NCBI GenBank assembly: GCA_032164245.1
Contig: JAVMKO010000001.1
Coordinates: forward strand, 18,575,603-18,639,602
Reading direction: 5' to 3'
Source of the DNA: Sternotherus odoratus
Lineage: Eukaryota; Chordata; Testudines; Kinosternidae
DNA: 64,000 bases
Shown: piece by piece, positions 1 through 12,617 of the stretch
Position numbering within the stretch: the first letter of the stretch is position 1
How the letters are laid out: every line of letters starts with the position of its first letter
Program-made: the position numbers and the translations under genes
The notes under the pieces: generated by a model
Databases searched by the model: none
What the model saw: only the letters and a program-made list of their open reading frames with translations
Told to the model about the DNA's origin: nothing

Positions 1-1879
1 CCACAAGGTAAGACAATACTGTCTGAGCAAGGGTGGCCAAATAGTGTCTACAAATATGACCAGAAAATTAAACTGAATAGTTATGAGAAAAATCAAGAAA
101 GGCAGAAAAATGTCAGCCCTTCCTCCCATGTATAACAGCAAAGTTATTACAGCTTGAGGCTGTGACCTTCCTAAACAGCCTCTCCTTCCTGGGTCCTATC
201 TTTCAGACCTCTATATCTGTTTTGAGCAATTAACCCCTCAGAGGATACTCCTCTCACATGCTACTCAGCTAGTGTTTTAACTGGAGCCTGAGTGAAAATA
301 TTGGAAATTAAAGGAACCCAATATATAGCTTGTGAGAACAAATGAAAATAGATTAGACTTCCAGTTGGATTGATTAGTTTTTAAGTTACTAAAATATGAA
401 GCTGCACTGATTTCCTTAATCTTGAGAACAGTGCAATAGCTTTGGTGACAATTAAATCATTTCAGATGATGCTCCTGGTCAATTCTAATAGACACAAGAT
501 TATTGATTATTATTGCTTATTCTGATGAAGGATCCCAAATTTCCAAACATAAATATGAGTCTCTTAGCATATGAACCCTTAGCCACTCCTGATATAAATG
601 TACTGTAAAATGAATTCCCTACTTCTCTGAAAATCAGAAGCAGCACCGTACTGCACATAAACACACACATACATACAGGGAGGGAATTGTGCCTAACCAT
701 ATGTCCACACAACAATTACACACCTACTGCTGGCCTGCATCTATTTTGAGTCGTCAGCAGAAACTGGACAATTTCTTGCTTTTCTGTGGAACACACCACA
801 AGCCACTACCCAACAGTCACATGTAACTCTTTTCTTGAAGCAATCTTTTGCATGCCCCTTGGAGCTGCTACATCCTAATATTGCCTCACATGTAGCCAAA
901 TCCCAAGCTATGCAAAGTGATCAATGATGTGAGGCTTGTTATCATTCTTTTCGAGTCAGAGACAGTGTGTGGACTTGCAACTACATTTGTGGAGTGAAAT
1001 AGGTACCTGGAGAACTTGTAAAATGCACAGGACCTGTTTCATTCATGGTAAAACTATCCAGTGGTATTTTATAGAAAACATATGCGGACCAGTTGCAGTC
1101 TCAACGAGTACTGAATCCAGGGATGTTACAGGAGGACTTTCTGTTCCTCTGATCTAACCTCCTTCTGTAACAATTCCTAATTTTCACAACTTGGTGGAAG
1201 AATCTTTGGTACCTGATTCAGTTAATTCCTTATCAGTGATTGTTCCTCTTATTCAGGATACTGCTGCTCTACCATCACCAAGTTATCCCAAAAGAGGCTG
1301 TTTAGGAAGGCCACAGCCTCAAGCTGTGATAACTTTGCTGTTATCTCCCTCCACACAAAAACAGTTGTGTACCTAAATTTATAAATAGCTTAGTTAGTGA
1401 GTTGCTATTCCAGGGCAGAATAATCCTTTTCTATTCAAGAGTCGGTATAGAGCATTACACCCGCAACTTCTAGTTAGGCTATGTTTTATATTAGTGTTTA
1501 TGTTAGCCATGTAAACGATAACAGATATGTTTTTAAGGTAGGGTGGAGGAATGTGATGCCCTATCTCTTTAAATATTAACTGGGGGCTCTGAGCAAAGCC
1601 TCATTTTCATGTTAGTTTCAGTTTGACAGCCAGAACAATAACACCACCACAGTTCACAGCTGTATGTCCATCCGCTCCCTCTGCATCTGTCTGACTATCC
1701 ATCTAGCTTCTTCTCTGCTGGCTCCAGGACTGAGGACCTACTGTCCAGTTCTCAGCTTGTAATTTAATTAAAAGAGGACATGGAGGAAGGATGGGAGAGG
1801 GCATATTTTTCATATGCTCACAAATCTAAGAAAATAAATCTTGTATCAAAATGTGGTAACTCTTATTGCCATCAATATC
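1..1879. other. AT-rich non-coding sequence
   Basis: No open frame here has recognisable protein features and no tRNA or rRNA is visible. There is a short impure CA/CATA run near 660-677. The block 1550-1750 is somewhat richer in C and T, but I could not assign it to a repeat family. It is probably intergenic or intronic. Confidence 0.6.
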
Positions 1880-1986
1880 TAGGGTGACCAGATGTCCTGC
1901 TTTTATAGGGACAGTCCTGATTTTTGGGTCGTTTTCTTATATAAGCTCCTGTCCTGATTTTTCACACTTGCTGTCTGGTCACCCTA
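1880..1986. mobile_element. Short non-autonomous hAT element (TAGGGTGACCAGA family)
   Basis: The 107-bp element starts TAGGGTGACCAGATGTCC and ends in the inverted counterpart TGTCTGGTCACCCTA. It is flanked by 8-bp near-duplicates, TCAATATC at 1872-1879 and TGAATATC at 1987-1994 (7 of 8 match). An 8-bp target duplication with TAG-type inverted termini is the signature of the hAT superfamily. There is no coding capacity, so it is a MITE-like passenger mobilised in trans. A second member of the family lies at 27972-28093. Confidence 0.85.
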
Positions 1987-3491
1987 TGAATATCAATGGT
2001 TGATTTCTGAACAATGGCACAGTTCTTACAGTAAGTTACTGATGAATTCTGATCTCTTGAATCATACAGTGGAGCTCTCTGTCTGTAATAATAATAATAG
2101 TAATAATAATAAACAGAAGCAAGGCAATTCTGGAGTCTGTGCTGGCACAAGTACATCCAAGCACCATTTACAAGCGCTCCATTCACCTCATTAAGCCAAT
2201 AGCTGCCAATGAAATTGACACAGTTGGAGGGAACCCAGCCCCTTCTTCTTCCATCCAAATTTAAAACCAAGACTAAAACCAAGGTAAAAAAGAAACTTCA
2301 GACATAACAAGATAAATTGTTAACATCTACACTCATCAGATTCCAAATCCACAGATTCCCCCCTCCCTCCCCCCCCCCCCCGCACAGCTGTGAAGAATCT
2401 GTTATTGGCTCTCGAAGCAAAGAAGGGTAGTTAGTGTGGTGGGTCTGGCACGAGAGTCTTCACACATGCCATAGTATGTCGGGTGCTACTTGCACTATAT
2501 GCAATGTAAGTTCTTTCAAGTCAGTTTGATATATTGCGCAAAGTTCTGAAGTCAGGACATCAAATGAAGAACATTTCTAATGTATAATATACTGATATTC
2601 AATCTTACTTTTATCTACTATTTACTCTGCATTCATAATGTGCTGTAGCACCCCTATTCTGGTTACCTTCTTTAGCACAAACTCCTTACAGGTTTTGATG
2701 GCCAGACCTGGATTCCTCTGAATCTTACCTCCACTCCCCTTCCTCTAATAGGGTATAACACCACTCTCACGGTCACTGATGCCCACTCTGATAATACCCA
2801 TGAATTTCCCCAGTCAAATGACCTGATAGAGCAAGAGTAAAATTTAGTGTCCCATTGGTATGTGTGCTCTGTAGAGGCCCTTAGCAACCCATGACAATGA
2901 TATATTCTGAAGCAACAAAACAACTTGGCTGACTGGGTTTAGTACAGTGCAAAAAACTCATATGTGGGATATGAGGGTAAGTCCCTCCATGGGTTTACCA
3001 GACAACAGGTAATAAACCCCCCAAATCCTCAGCCCCTTGCTTGAGAACACGGTTCAAGGAATAGGGGGTCTCCAAATAAGCCCCTGATTATCTCACTAAA
3101 AGGTGGTCCATACACAACTCCACCATTTATCCCCAGGTTCAGAGATGGATCTGGACTCCTTAGCTGAGGGACTGACGATTGCAGCTGGCAGGGATCCTCT
3201 TCATGCAGGAGTCAGGCTGCTTCTGGTCCCAAGATTTCCCCTCACCACAAAGGAATGCAGGGATCAGGTGCAGATACAATAACTCTGCTGAAATACTAAC
3301 TCCCAATCTCCTCCCCTAGTGCTCAGATACTCTCACAGCAGGCAGCATCCCTAAACTAGCATCAAGAGCAGAACTTGCCCTTTAGTAATTGATGTATGTA
3401 GGGAGCTGAAGCACTAACTCAGCCTGGTTGGGTGGGGAGTTTTCCCTGCAAAACTCTACAAACTGGGAATCACCTTGAAAGGGGAAAAGAC
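1987..3491. other. Unassigned non-coding sequence with simple repeats
   Basis: It contains a (TAA)n run at about 2086-2112 and a C-rich tract at about 2358-2381. The rest, including 2930-3470, gives no recognisable exon or repeat by eye. Confidence 0.5.
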
Positions 3492-3912
3492 CCTAGGTGC
3501 CGACTCTGCGGGTGCTCCAGGACTGGAAAAGCCATGGGGAAAAAATAGTGGGTGCTCAGCACCCACTGGGAGCCCCGTGTATCAGCACCTCCCCCCCCCA
3601 GGCCTCCCACCCAACAGTGGCCCTGTCAATCTGCCCTTCCCCCTCCCTCCCAGCACCTCCCACCTGCTGTGATCAGCTGTTTGGTGGTGTGCGGGAAGAG
3701 CTAGGTGAAGGGGGAGGAGTGGGGATGGGAAGAGGTGGGGTGTAGGTGGGGCTTTGGGGGGAGTGGGGAAATGGGGGCAGGCCAGGGCAGAGCAAGGGTG
3801 GGCCGAGGAAGGGCAGAGTGGGGGGGTTGGGGAAGGGGTGGAATGAGTACGGAGTCTGGGGTGGAGCGGGAGTTGAGCACCCCCTTGGGAACAGAGAAAA
3901 TTGGTGTCTATG
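3492..3912. mobile_element. hAT-type element with TAGGTGCCGACTC-like ends
   Basis: The left end reads CCTAGGTGCCGACTC and the right end TTGGTGTCTATG, an imperfect inverted pair. The flanks GAAAAGAC (3484-3491) and GAAAGAAC (3913-3920) match at 6 of 8 positions, as expected for an old hAT target duplication. The interior is GC-rich, first C-rich and then G-rich, and non-coding. The frames running through it on both strands are composition artefacts. Confidence 0.65.
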
Positions 3913-4551
3913 GAAAGAACCAAGGTGGGGGCCATTGTCTCCAGAAACTCAGAGACCACTTCTCAGGGGGTTTCCTACCTTCGGAACTGGGACTCATGAG
4001 CTGACCCACAGCAAGTCCTTCCCTTTCACTGGCTGGCTCTAGAGTACCCCAAAATGGCTTCTCCTTCTTCACAGTGGGTGGGTGGGCATTTCACAGCCCA
4101 TTGGTCGGGTTAGCTCTTCTTCCTAGGTTTTTACTTGTCAGTCATTTGACTCTACTCCCTCCTTTTTCTGAGACGCTGCTCCTTCTCTGAGCAGGTGCAT
4201 AGGTGGCAATCTGTGCACATTTGCTATCTTCCTTGAGCCAGCAGGGGCCTCTATTGTTTGAAACAGTGTCTCATGATTGTCTAGCAGACCCTGAGTCTGC
4301 CCTTTTCCGCCCTCCCGCCCCCCCATTCCTCTTGGGCACACTGCCTCTCCCTGAAGTACTAGCACACAGAGACCCAGGAACCCAGGAATGCTCTTTGGGG
4401 GTTAGATGCTATAGAAATGTATAAGGCACAAAGCATAGACAAAACACATACAGAACACAGGATGGTAAAAGCTCAATCTGATGTTTAATAGATCATTTGT
4501 TGGTGTACAGAGCATTACAAATCTCCATTTTGATCCATGTTGTTTCCTAAT

Positions 4552-5409
4552 TACTCCTGGGGGAATTCTGCATAAAAAATAAAAAAATCTGCACCAAAAA
4601 ATTAAAAAGTCTGCAAAATTCCTTATATTTTATTTGTCAAATTAACACAATATAATCACACCAATTTCATTTATTTTGGTAATTTATTCAAAATACCCGT
4701 GAACAAGAATGTCTGTAACAAAAAAAACAACAACAAAAGATTCAGGATTATTATTATTATTTTAATAGATTCCTTACTAGGCAAATTAATACAGGACTTT
4801 GAGTAATAATTCATTTAAATGACAATAGAGAAACTTATTTCCTGCATCCCTCAGAAGCAGTGCACAGACTTGGGAGAGTCCGGGGTAATAGAGGATCTGA
4901 GGGAGAGGGGATGATCCTCGGAGTGACCTTGGAGGGTTGTGGGTGTGGGTGGGAGAATTATGGAACAGGTTTTTTGCGGAGAGGAGAGATTGATAGAAAG
5001 TTGGGGAGCCTCCCCTATGCAGACCCTGGATAACCCCTAGTCTCTCCTAATCAGTCAGGCATGTCTGCCTTTGTCGCTAGGTGTCTCTGCACCCTCTGCC
5101 CCATCCCCATGTGTCCATGCACCAGACTCAACCACTCCCCTTGCACCATCCCCATATGGCCCTGCACCCCCTCTTCCCATGCTTCCTGACCTGCCCCACG
5201 GGCAGGGCACTGTGAGAAAAACAGCCTCTCCTCCTCCCCTCAATGGCTGGCTGCCCAGCCCATGAGCTGTGTGCCCTCTGTTTTGGTGCCATAGTGGACC
5301 CTGGTGGACAAATGTAATTGCAAAACCTCTCCAGCAGAATTGGCAGGGAAAAAAAATCTGTGGGGGTCAATGAATTCTGTGTGGTGGTGCAGAATTCCCC
5401 CAGCAGTAG
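4552..5409. mobile_element. DNA transposon with long terminal inverted repeats (CTCCTGGGGGAATTCTGC)
   Basis: The left end reads ACTCCTGGGGGAATTCTGC and the right end is its inverted copy, GCAGAATTCCCCCAGCAGT, with one mismatch. The pentanucleotide CTAAT flanks both sides (4547-4551 and 5410-5414), probably the core of a decayed 8-bp duplication. The left interior is AT-rich with poly-A/T runs. The right interior (about 5060-5260) is C-rich with repeated CCATCCCCAT-like units. No transposase frame is visible. hAT membership is likely but not proven by the short flank. Confidence 0.65.
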
Positions 5410-8090
5410 CTAATGCAAATGGTGTGATAATACCATTGAAATAAATAGAATTGCACCAATTTACACCATTGATATATTGCCCCCAACTCTTTGAGTGCTG
5501 GATTTTACATTTGATCTTTTGAACTAAAATAGCTAAAATAATTATAAGGTCACAGGGTAAGTGTAAAACATCCTCCATCTTACGTGCATCTTTACAATAC
5601 AGGTACAATGCACCTTATACAAATTACATGAGACGATTAACAAGAAACATTTATTCTAGCAGGTATGGGGCAAAGAGCATAGTGCACTCATGAACGGTGC
5701 ATCTTCAGAAGATCTGCAAATAAGAATCTCACAGCCAGGTAGCAACCATTATGGTTTAGATGCAAAATAGTGTGGCTAAAAGAAGTCTCCCTTATGAAAA
5801 TTTACCTCAAAATGCCCGATTTAGACAAGGAATGCAAAGAGCGGGTGAGTGAGGCTAATTCCTCCCACTTTTAGTCATATCATAATCCCTTTCGTCAGGA
5901 TATTTGAGCAGATACATTTTAGTAAGAGTTTGTCCTAATTTGTCTGTTGGAGGACAGCAGGTCAGACGTCTTTTGGAGCAGAACTTCAGTTTCAAGCAGA
6001 CACTGCTAGATGGTCAGATATGCAAGTCTCTTCACTGTGTGATCCTATATGTTTGTGCATCTGGTATCAGCATGGAGCATTCCAGAAAAATAATGAGACA
6101 TTTTTCCCCCCAAATCTCAGGCTGTTTATTTTCCTTCAGATGAGATTTCTTTCTGAGGCCTCATGTTGCTTGAGTACTGTACCTTCTGTCCAGGTGGCTT
6201 AATAATCACTCTTTACTATATCTCCAGGGAGGAACGAACACTCATCATTTTGCATGTATTTATTAAATATTGAATAAGAGATGATACTGGAGGGAAAGTG
6301 ATTATCTGAACTAGCTATGACCCTAAGCTGTTCAATTACAGAACACAGAAGAATCAAGTGTCTGAAGCATTAGACCACAGCGCTCTGAATAGACCTCATC
6401 CTCTGATTTTATGGAAAATATTTACATGGTGTAACTAACCTTGTAGCTGTTCACAAGTGAGTTATTTCATGTGCACCTAAAGTGTTCCATCTACTGGGTT
6501 TAAGCATCTGGGTCCATGAGTGTCAGGAGGCAGGAAAAGACTATGAGAGGGTTGTTGTTTTTTAAACCAAAATTAACTAACCGGCTGGAATTTCTCAAGT
6601 ACAATACCAGTGTGAGCAGCAGTAAGGAGAAGAGGCCAGAAGGAAGGGGGAAGAAAGGTCCTTGAGCAAACTTTGAAGCACATGCTCTAGGCTTATAACA
6701 TAAATCAAGGAGGCTGCACTTTGGCCAGAACCTGAGGGATGGGGGAAGAGGGATGACAACAGCCTTTGGAACCATCTCTACAGAAAGCTGAGGACTGTAT
6801 AAAATGATGCAGAGGCCAGGGGACTCCCACCAGCATGAAAAGGAAGCAGTACTGCTCTTTGTGGCAAATGGTGATGGGAAAATGGGACTGTTAAATTAAA
6901 TAATCAAAGAGATACAATATTGTTGTATGGGACAAAGCAATAAGCTGGTGAGGTGGCACTGAGTAAGCTAATCAAATGTGATGGACATAAGAAGGATGAT
7001 TGGACTCTTCACAATTATCACAGCACACCCACATATGAGTAATGACTAAAGTGAATGGTTAGCAACAGTGTAATACTTGGCAGATACATGAAAAAACCTG
7101 TGTTCTGTATAGAACTGGAGAGTGTACAGTGGGTTCCCGAATAACCCTAGCCAGTGTCCAGGCAACCTGCCAACTAAAAACTCAAATGACAACAAGGGTC
7201 TGGCTACAAACCTTGGAACTAGGACTATGCACACATACAATTACATGTACTGTACTTGTGTAGGTGGCAAGAGAAAATGGGATATAAACTTTGCTAAACT
7301 TGTCTTATAACTTTTTGTTCTCCATCAGGAAGGAACCCAGGTATCATTGAACCTGTACTAAAATAGGACAATTATTGGTTTTCATTTTTTGGACGAGAAA
7401 GAAGACAGAAAAATATTTAAAATGTTCTAAAACATTTCCTACCCTTGCTTTATACTCTAAATTGCTTCCTTCCATCCTCTGAGAAACTCAGCACACTAGA
7501 GATTTCTTCATGCACTACTACCATTTATAAAGGTTAGGTTATCCAATCACCGAATGTAGAATGACTTGGGTGACCAATCACAAAGTGAATTCCAAATATC
7601 AAGTACTTAAACGAGTAAATGATACAAGAGGTTCAGGAATCTACCGAGTTTCTTATAATAGCACCCATCCCAATAGTATGGGAGCACCCCTTAAGAGGCA
7701 ACAATCAAAATCAAAATAAACCAGTGGTGTAATTTTCCTCCTTACTTTCAGGATATAATCAGGCATATATTTTCTTCTCCTCCGTCTCTCTTATCTTCTC
7801 TCTCCCTTTCCTTCTTCTTGACTTCAACTCTTTTCAATAATGGGGCAAGTGTTAAGCCTTTGGAGATGCCTCATGTGAGCACTCTAGGAGAAGAGTGCTC
7901 ACCACACTAAGCATCCTGACTAAAGATACATTCATGAAAACTCTTCATTGAAACAATTACAACCAAACTAATTCATATTCATTGTCATGGACAAATTTAT
8001 TGAAAAAAAGATAAATACTAGAAGTAGATGGGACTATTCACTGCAAGTCACTAACCCTAATGAAAGCAATCAATGGGGTCTCCAAATGAC
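5410..8090. other. Unassigned non-coding sequence
   Basis: No recognisable gene or repeat was found in this 2.7-kb stretch. A polypyrimidine tract (TTCTTCTCC/TCTCTC type) lies at about 7770-7829. Open frames are short and lack domain features. Confidence 0.5.
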
Positions 8091-8099
8091 ATTGATGTG

Positions 8100-8560
8100 A
8101 GGGATTGTAGTGCTCATACCATGGCTGCCAACTGGCAGTTCACTGGAACCAGTGAAGAAGGGGGCTAGCAGTCCTCTAGCTTGTCAAGGGCTCCACCCAT
8201 GGAACTCCTAATTGGTGGAGGTTCTTGGCCCCATGTTGGCTGAGACACACTACGTAAGCCAAAAGTAAACTCAGCAAGTTGTCCAGGGAACAAAGTGGAT
8301 CCCTGCTGGCTGCCACTTTAGATCCTGGCTCCTGAGCTCAGCCTCCCAGCCTGTTCCTGTTTTCCTTATCTCAGATCCAGCTCTGCTCCTGGTTCCTGCT
8401 TTGTTGCCTTGCTCCACACTCTTGACCCCTGGCTCATTCCCTGACTCAAACTCTGGCTTTGACCCTGGGCTTGACTACTGACTCTGTCTCCAGCTCTCAC
8501 ACCTGGCGTGGATTCCTAGCTCCTGACAACTAGGCCTGACTGCCTATGCCCTGGTCCTTA
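8100..8560 (+). mobile_element. LTR-like block of a Ty3/gypsy-like element
   Basis: This stretch is rich in short CTGCTCCTGGTTCCTG-like words. It lies directly upstream of a gag-like region in the same orientation, where a 5' LTR and leader are expected. A similar word pattern occurs on the opposite strand at 12030-12430, suggesting two copies of one LTR family. The TG/CA boundaries cannot be fixed, so the ends are approximate. Confidence 0.4.
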
Positions 8561-9756
8561 CAGCTTGCCTCAACTCTTATGGGAGGACTCTGCTGCGGAT
8601 GCACCTTGTGAAGTCCCGTGTACCTGAAGGGACATTGGCACTGCACGAGCAGGTTATCTATCTCCAAACCAGGCTGTGAAGCATGGTAGGCACAGAAGGT
8701 GCAGCTGGTTGCCAAGAATCAGGCCTTGCAGGAGCAAGGCTATGCAGACAACGCAGTGGTCCAGGTCCATTCAGCCACACTGTCACCCAAGCCTAGACCT
8801 GGTATGCCTCTGCCTGGGTGCTTGGATAGAAACTGCTCCAAATTCTGAGGCTTCCTAAATTAGTACCTCCTCTTGAACTTGTGTTGACTGCAGATTTACT
8901 CTTCACTTCCAGGCCAAGGTAGGCCTAGTAATCAGCCTACTGACTGAGGAAGCATTAGACAGGGTCACGCGCCTTGGTGGAAGCCAGCAGTCCTGTGCTG
9001 TCCAACTGGGATGCCTTCCAGTGGGCAATATCAACCATTTTTGATGATTCCACCCATGCCTGCTCCGCTGAGGCTGCTTCAGCAGGGGCCGAGCACTTCC
9101 TGTTCAGCTCACTTCTGCCATTTCATATCAGACACAGAATGGAATGAGGCAGCCCAGTTATGTCAGTTTCGGTGCAGCTTTTGGGATGAGGTCAAGGATG
9201 AACTGACCAAAGTTGTGTCCCCAGTGTGCCTGGACACCTTTGCAGATCTTGTTATCTAGACTGACAACTGTCTATGTGAGTGATGGGAAGAAAGGAGAAA
9301 GGCATCACAACCATGACTCCTGCTATTGGATGCTGCTCCACCAGTTGAACCAATATAGACAGACCTGGCCTGCCAGCAACTTGCCCCTCGAGAGGGAGTG
9401 CCAGTGACACATTCACCTGTGTTACTGCTGAGATAAGGTGGCCCATGATATCTCCAGCTGTACCAAGAAAACCATCCCAAAGGAATGTGGGATACAAGCT
9501 ATGCCAGGCTTGGTGAAGGGGGTTAGACTGGGCATCCTGACAGTGTCTCCCTGAACCCCAAACTGAGGTCCTGACTGAAATGTGTGCTGGTTCCCCTTGA
9601 CCGGCACTGCCCCTAGTTGAGTTACAAATCTCAAGGCATTCCCAAATCACTCCCCCTGCCGTGGGCCTTCATTGACTTGGGCACAGCAGATGGCTTTATA
9701 AACACAGAAGCAGGCCAGGAACTACAGATTCCACTTCACCTTGAATGGCTCTTGGA
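8560..9756 (+). pseudogene. Decayed Ty3/gypsy-like gag and protease region
   Basis: Several plus-strand frames read as pieces of a Metaviridae-type gag. One piece near 8925-8970 contains ISLLTEEALDRVTRL. A second at about 9121-9259 contains SDTEWNEAAQLCQFR followed by DEVKDELTKVVSP, which resembles the capsid C-terminal part of sushi-type gag proteins. Near 9665-9720 the frame reads FIDLGTADGFI, where an aspartic protease would carry a D-S/T-G active site, so the key residue is changed to L. Stop codons and frameshifts separate the pieces, so it is non-functional. The element is cut off on the right by a Penelope-like fragment at about 9757. No reverse transcriptase or integrase remains here. 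Confidence 0.6.
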
Positions 9757-9935
9757 ATATGTGCTAGCTACTTATGCCACACTGTCTGTTCAGTCTTGTG
9801 TTTAGCTGTGACACTCTTAGTACCTTTCCCAGACCTGAAGAAGAGCTCTGTGTAGCACAAAAACTTCTCTCTCTAACCAACAGATCTTTGTCCAATAAAA
9901 GATATAACCTCGCCCACCTTGTCTCTCTAAATTGA
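9757..9935 (+). mobile_element. Penelope-like retroelement fragment (terminal region)
   Basis: This fragment shares words such as CTTATGC, CTGAAGAAGAGCTCTGTGTA, GTCCAATAA and CACCTTGTCTCTCTAA with 29050-29215. It shares others with inverted copies at 28697-28860 and 11793-11900. It abuts the gypsy relic directly, suggesting insertion into or deletion across it. I assign it to a Penelope-like element from memory of reptile repeats. The multi-copy relationship inside the window is directly visible; the class name is less certain. Confidence 0.5.
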
Positions 9936-11792
9936 GGCACTCTTACTTGAAAATGTTGCCCCTCATTATTGCTAAACATTCAGTTTAGATGCAATTAGGC
10001 CATTTCACCATCTACACAAAATTGGGCTGAGGTTTTCTCTCATCAAACAACAAATGCTGGGCAATTTTTTCACTCCCTCCAAGACAACTACTCCCTTATT
10101 CACTTCAGCTCTCTCAAATGCATGCGGACTGCTGCATGCCTTCTCCATTCAGCCCCACCAGCCTGTTTTTGAAGCTACACAAAGGAGCAATGGAAGTGCT
10201 GGCCTGAGTCATTCATCCAGAAAGCACTCAAACCTTTCAAGCCTAGTGTAAACAGAATCTATAAAAGATTGAGAAGCCTAAAAGATATACATATTATATG
10301 TCTGAAAGTCCAAGATTCAGAAAGAAAAATAATTTGTTTAAGCTATAAGCAGGTTGTCATTACAAGTCAGTACAGTAATACAGAAACTAAATGCAATTAA
10401 ATCATTCTGACAATCTGAATTTCATTACTGTGCAGGGGAAATATAAATATTCGTTGATAATTTTTATTGCCTTTCATCCTCACAATATGCCCCTTTTATT
10501 TCTCCTAGAATTATAGTAGTAGCTAATCTCTGATAGTTCTAATAGATTTTATGACAGAAAATCCTTTTAGCTTTTCAAACTTGGGAACTAGGCTGGGGGA
10601 GATGTCTGGCAATGTTTTCATTCATGGAGCTGGTTGTATGCCACATGTGTGAGAATCGCATTCAGCATTTTGCTATTGTATTAGTGCCCCTAAACAAATG
10701 TGACTGTGACGCTAACATCAAGATTTTGAATTGAATCCACAAAGCCAAACTGGAGATTATTCCCCCGTCCTCTCCCCCTCCCACATTCTTCCCAGTGTGT
10801 CTCTGCCCTTTGCAACACATATGGTGTATAAAGATCACCCACTGTTCTGCAGTGTGCTGTTCCAGAGTTCCCTCATTACCATGTTTGTTTTTCCACTGGA
10901 AACAATAGCCTCTAATTAAAGAGAGGCCTGCATAGCTGTGGCATGCAAAATTAATCCTATGTCACATTGCAATGGCTAGGGCAATCTGTCAGTGAACTAA
11001 CAAGTTGGAAACAGCTTGTATAACTTCTGGGGCAGGGTAGCCCTAATCTAAAGCAACATCAAAAGAAGAGAACTTTGGAGTGGCAGGGAATTTTGTGCAG
11101 ACTTAACTCAGGCTGTGTCAGCTCTGACATACTCATGTCAGAGGTGTCGGAGAAGGCAGTCTATATTCTGATATTCCCTCTAGTAGCATGTATCCTGCTT
11201 TTGCTTGGGGGTGCCATCAATCATACAGTTGGGTTGTCAGTACTTTTTACACCCACCGCAATTGCCTGTCTGTGACACTTTCTTTACTGCCATCTGAATT
11301 TCTTTGAACTGCCAGCCCCAGCTTTTCTTCATCATTGGATATGAGATGCTTGAAACTTGTAAAGCAGCCAAAGGAAAATAAATAATGTGGTGAGCTCTTG
11401 CATTCATATAAGAGACTGATTGATAGCACTGTTGGGCAAAAGGTCTGCAAGATATACTGATGTGTCACTCTCCTGATCTCCTTCAAACCCCAGCCCTGGG
11501 CCTGTAAAGGAACGGAGACTGACATTCATGAGTTATTGTGTCATATTTGTTTGGTGTTTTTTTTCCCTGTGGACAAGCGTATGCTGCCGCTTTCACACAT
11601 TGAAAAAATATTTTCCCTGTTATCTAAGTTAGCTTTGAACTACCTTCTACTCCACACCTGACAAACTTATTTACAGACCCGTTGCACCACCTACCTTTGC
11701 TGTATGTTTCTTAAGGATCTGATAAACTCCTATCCTCCTGGGAAGGAGTGCATAGTTAAGAAGGTGACAACTTTTATAGCTTAAATGCAATA
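9936..11792. other. Unassigned non-coding sequence
   Basis: I see no recognisable exon, RNA gene or repeat in this stretch. It is AT-rich with only short frames. Confidence 0.5.
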
Positions 11793-11900
11793 GGCCATAT
11801 TAGAGGGACAAGACAATATGTTTATTGGACCAACTTTTGTGGGTAAGAGAAAGAAGCTTTCGAGATTGTCTCTCAAATGTTCTGGGACTGATGTGACTAC
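11793..11900 (-). mobile_element. Penelope-like retroelement fragment, inverted
   Basis: The plus strand reads ATTAGAGGGACAAG, then TATTGGACCAACTTTTGTGG and GAAGCTTTCGAGA. This is the reverse complement of the terminal region seen at 9757-9935 and 29090-29215. It is truncated on both sides. Confidence 0.5.
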
Positions 11901-12029
11901 AACTACATTGCCTACGTGGTCCATGTTGACAGTGATGTCTGCTTGGTGATCTATTTGAAATGAGTTGGTGGTCTCAGTCCATTCCCTAGAAGTAAAGTTC
12001 TCACTGTCGTCACAAAACTACTCTCCTGT

Positions 12030-12430
12030 ATAGTGCAAGGCCTGGGACAAGGTTGAAGTCAGACACCAGGAATTGGAGATCAGAGACTGAGCCAGAAGTC
12101 AAGTCAAGACTCAAAGCCAGAGTTAGAGTATGGTTTAGGGCAGAGAAGCAGGGACCTGGAGCAAAGCAGGAAAGCAGGAACTGGAAACAGGGAAGAATCT
12201 GGGATAAAAAGGGCAGGAACCAGGAACAGGCTGAGTGCAGGAGTCAGAATCCAAGCCAGCAGCCAGCCATAAACCCACCCAGTTACTTGGAGAACTGTTC
12301 CCCCTTCTGTTTCTGGGCCTCCTTCTGGTTTAAGTCGTTCATCCAAGCCAGTCAGCGGGGCCAGACATCTCCCCCAAACAGGAGCTTGGCAGAGCTCTTG
12401 GTGATCTAGACCTCTGCTAACCCCCTTCTT
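12030..12430 (-). mobile_element. LTR-like block, opposite strand to the 8.1-kb copy
   Basis: On the minus strand this block carries the CAGCCTGTTCCTG, TTCCTGCTTTGCTCCAG and CTCTGGCTTTGA words also present at 8340-8460. It is probably a degraded LTR of the same gypsy-like family. No terminal duplication could be identified. Confidence 0.4.
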
Positions 12431-12490
12431 CACTGGTGGTGATGAGCTGCCAGGTGGTAGCCATGGTTTGATTGCTGCCTGGGGACATGC

Positions 12491-12617
12491 TAGGGTTTCC
12501 TGTTTTAATTGGACATATTCCTGGAGTTTTATCACATGACATAATTTTAAATTAAAGATTAATCTACAATTCCTGGAGAATCTAGGACAGGACAATTCTG
12601 GAGGGTCGGCAACCCTA
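12491..12617. mobile_element. Short non-autonomous hAT element (TAGGGTT family)
   Basis: The 127-bp element begins TAGGGTTTCCTG and ends CGGCAACCCTA. The flanks GGACATGC (12483-12490) and GGACCTGC (12618-12625) match at 7 of 8 positions, as for a hAT target duplication. The subterminal words CCTGGAG and CTGGAGG are also inverted-repeat-like. It has no coding capacity. Confidence 0.8.

Noticed and set aside
9252..9650. 132-codon minus-strand frame
   Set aside because: It is antisense to the gypsy-like gag/protease relic and has no domain of its own.
12104..12595. 163-codon minus-strand frame
   Set aside because: It runs across an LTR-like block and most of a separate hAT insertion (12491-12617), so it cannot be one ancestral gene.
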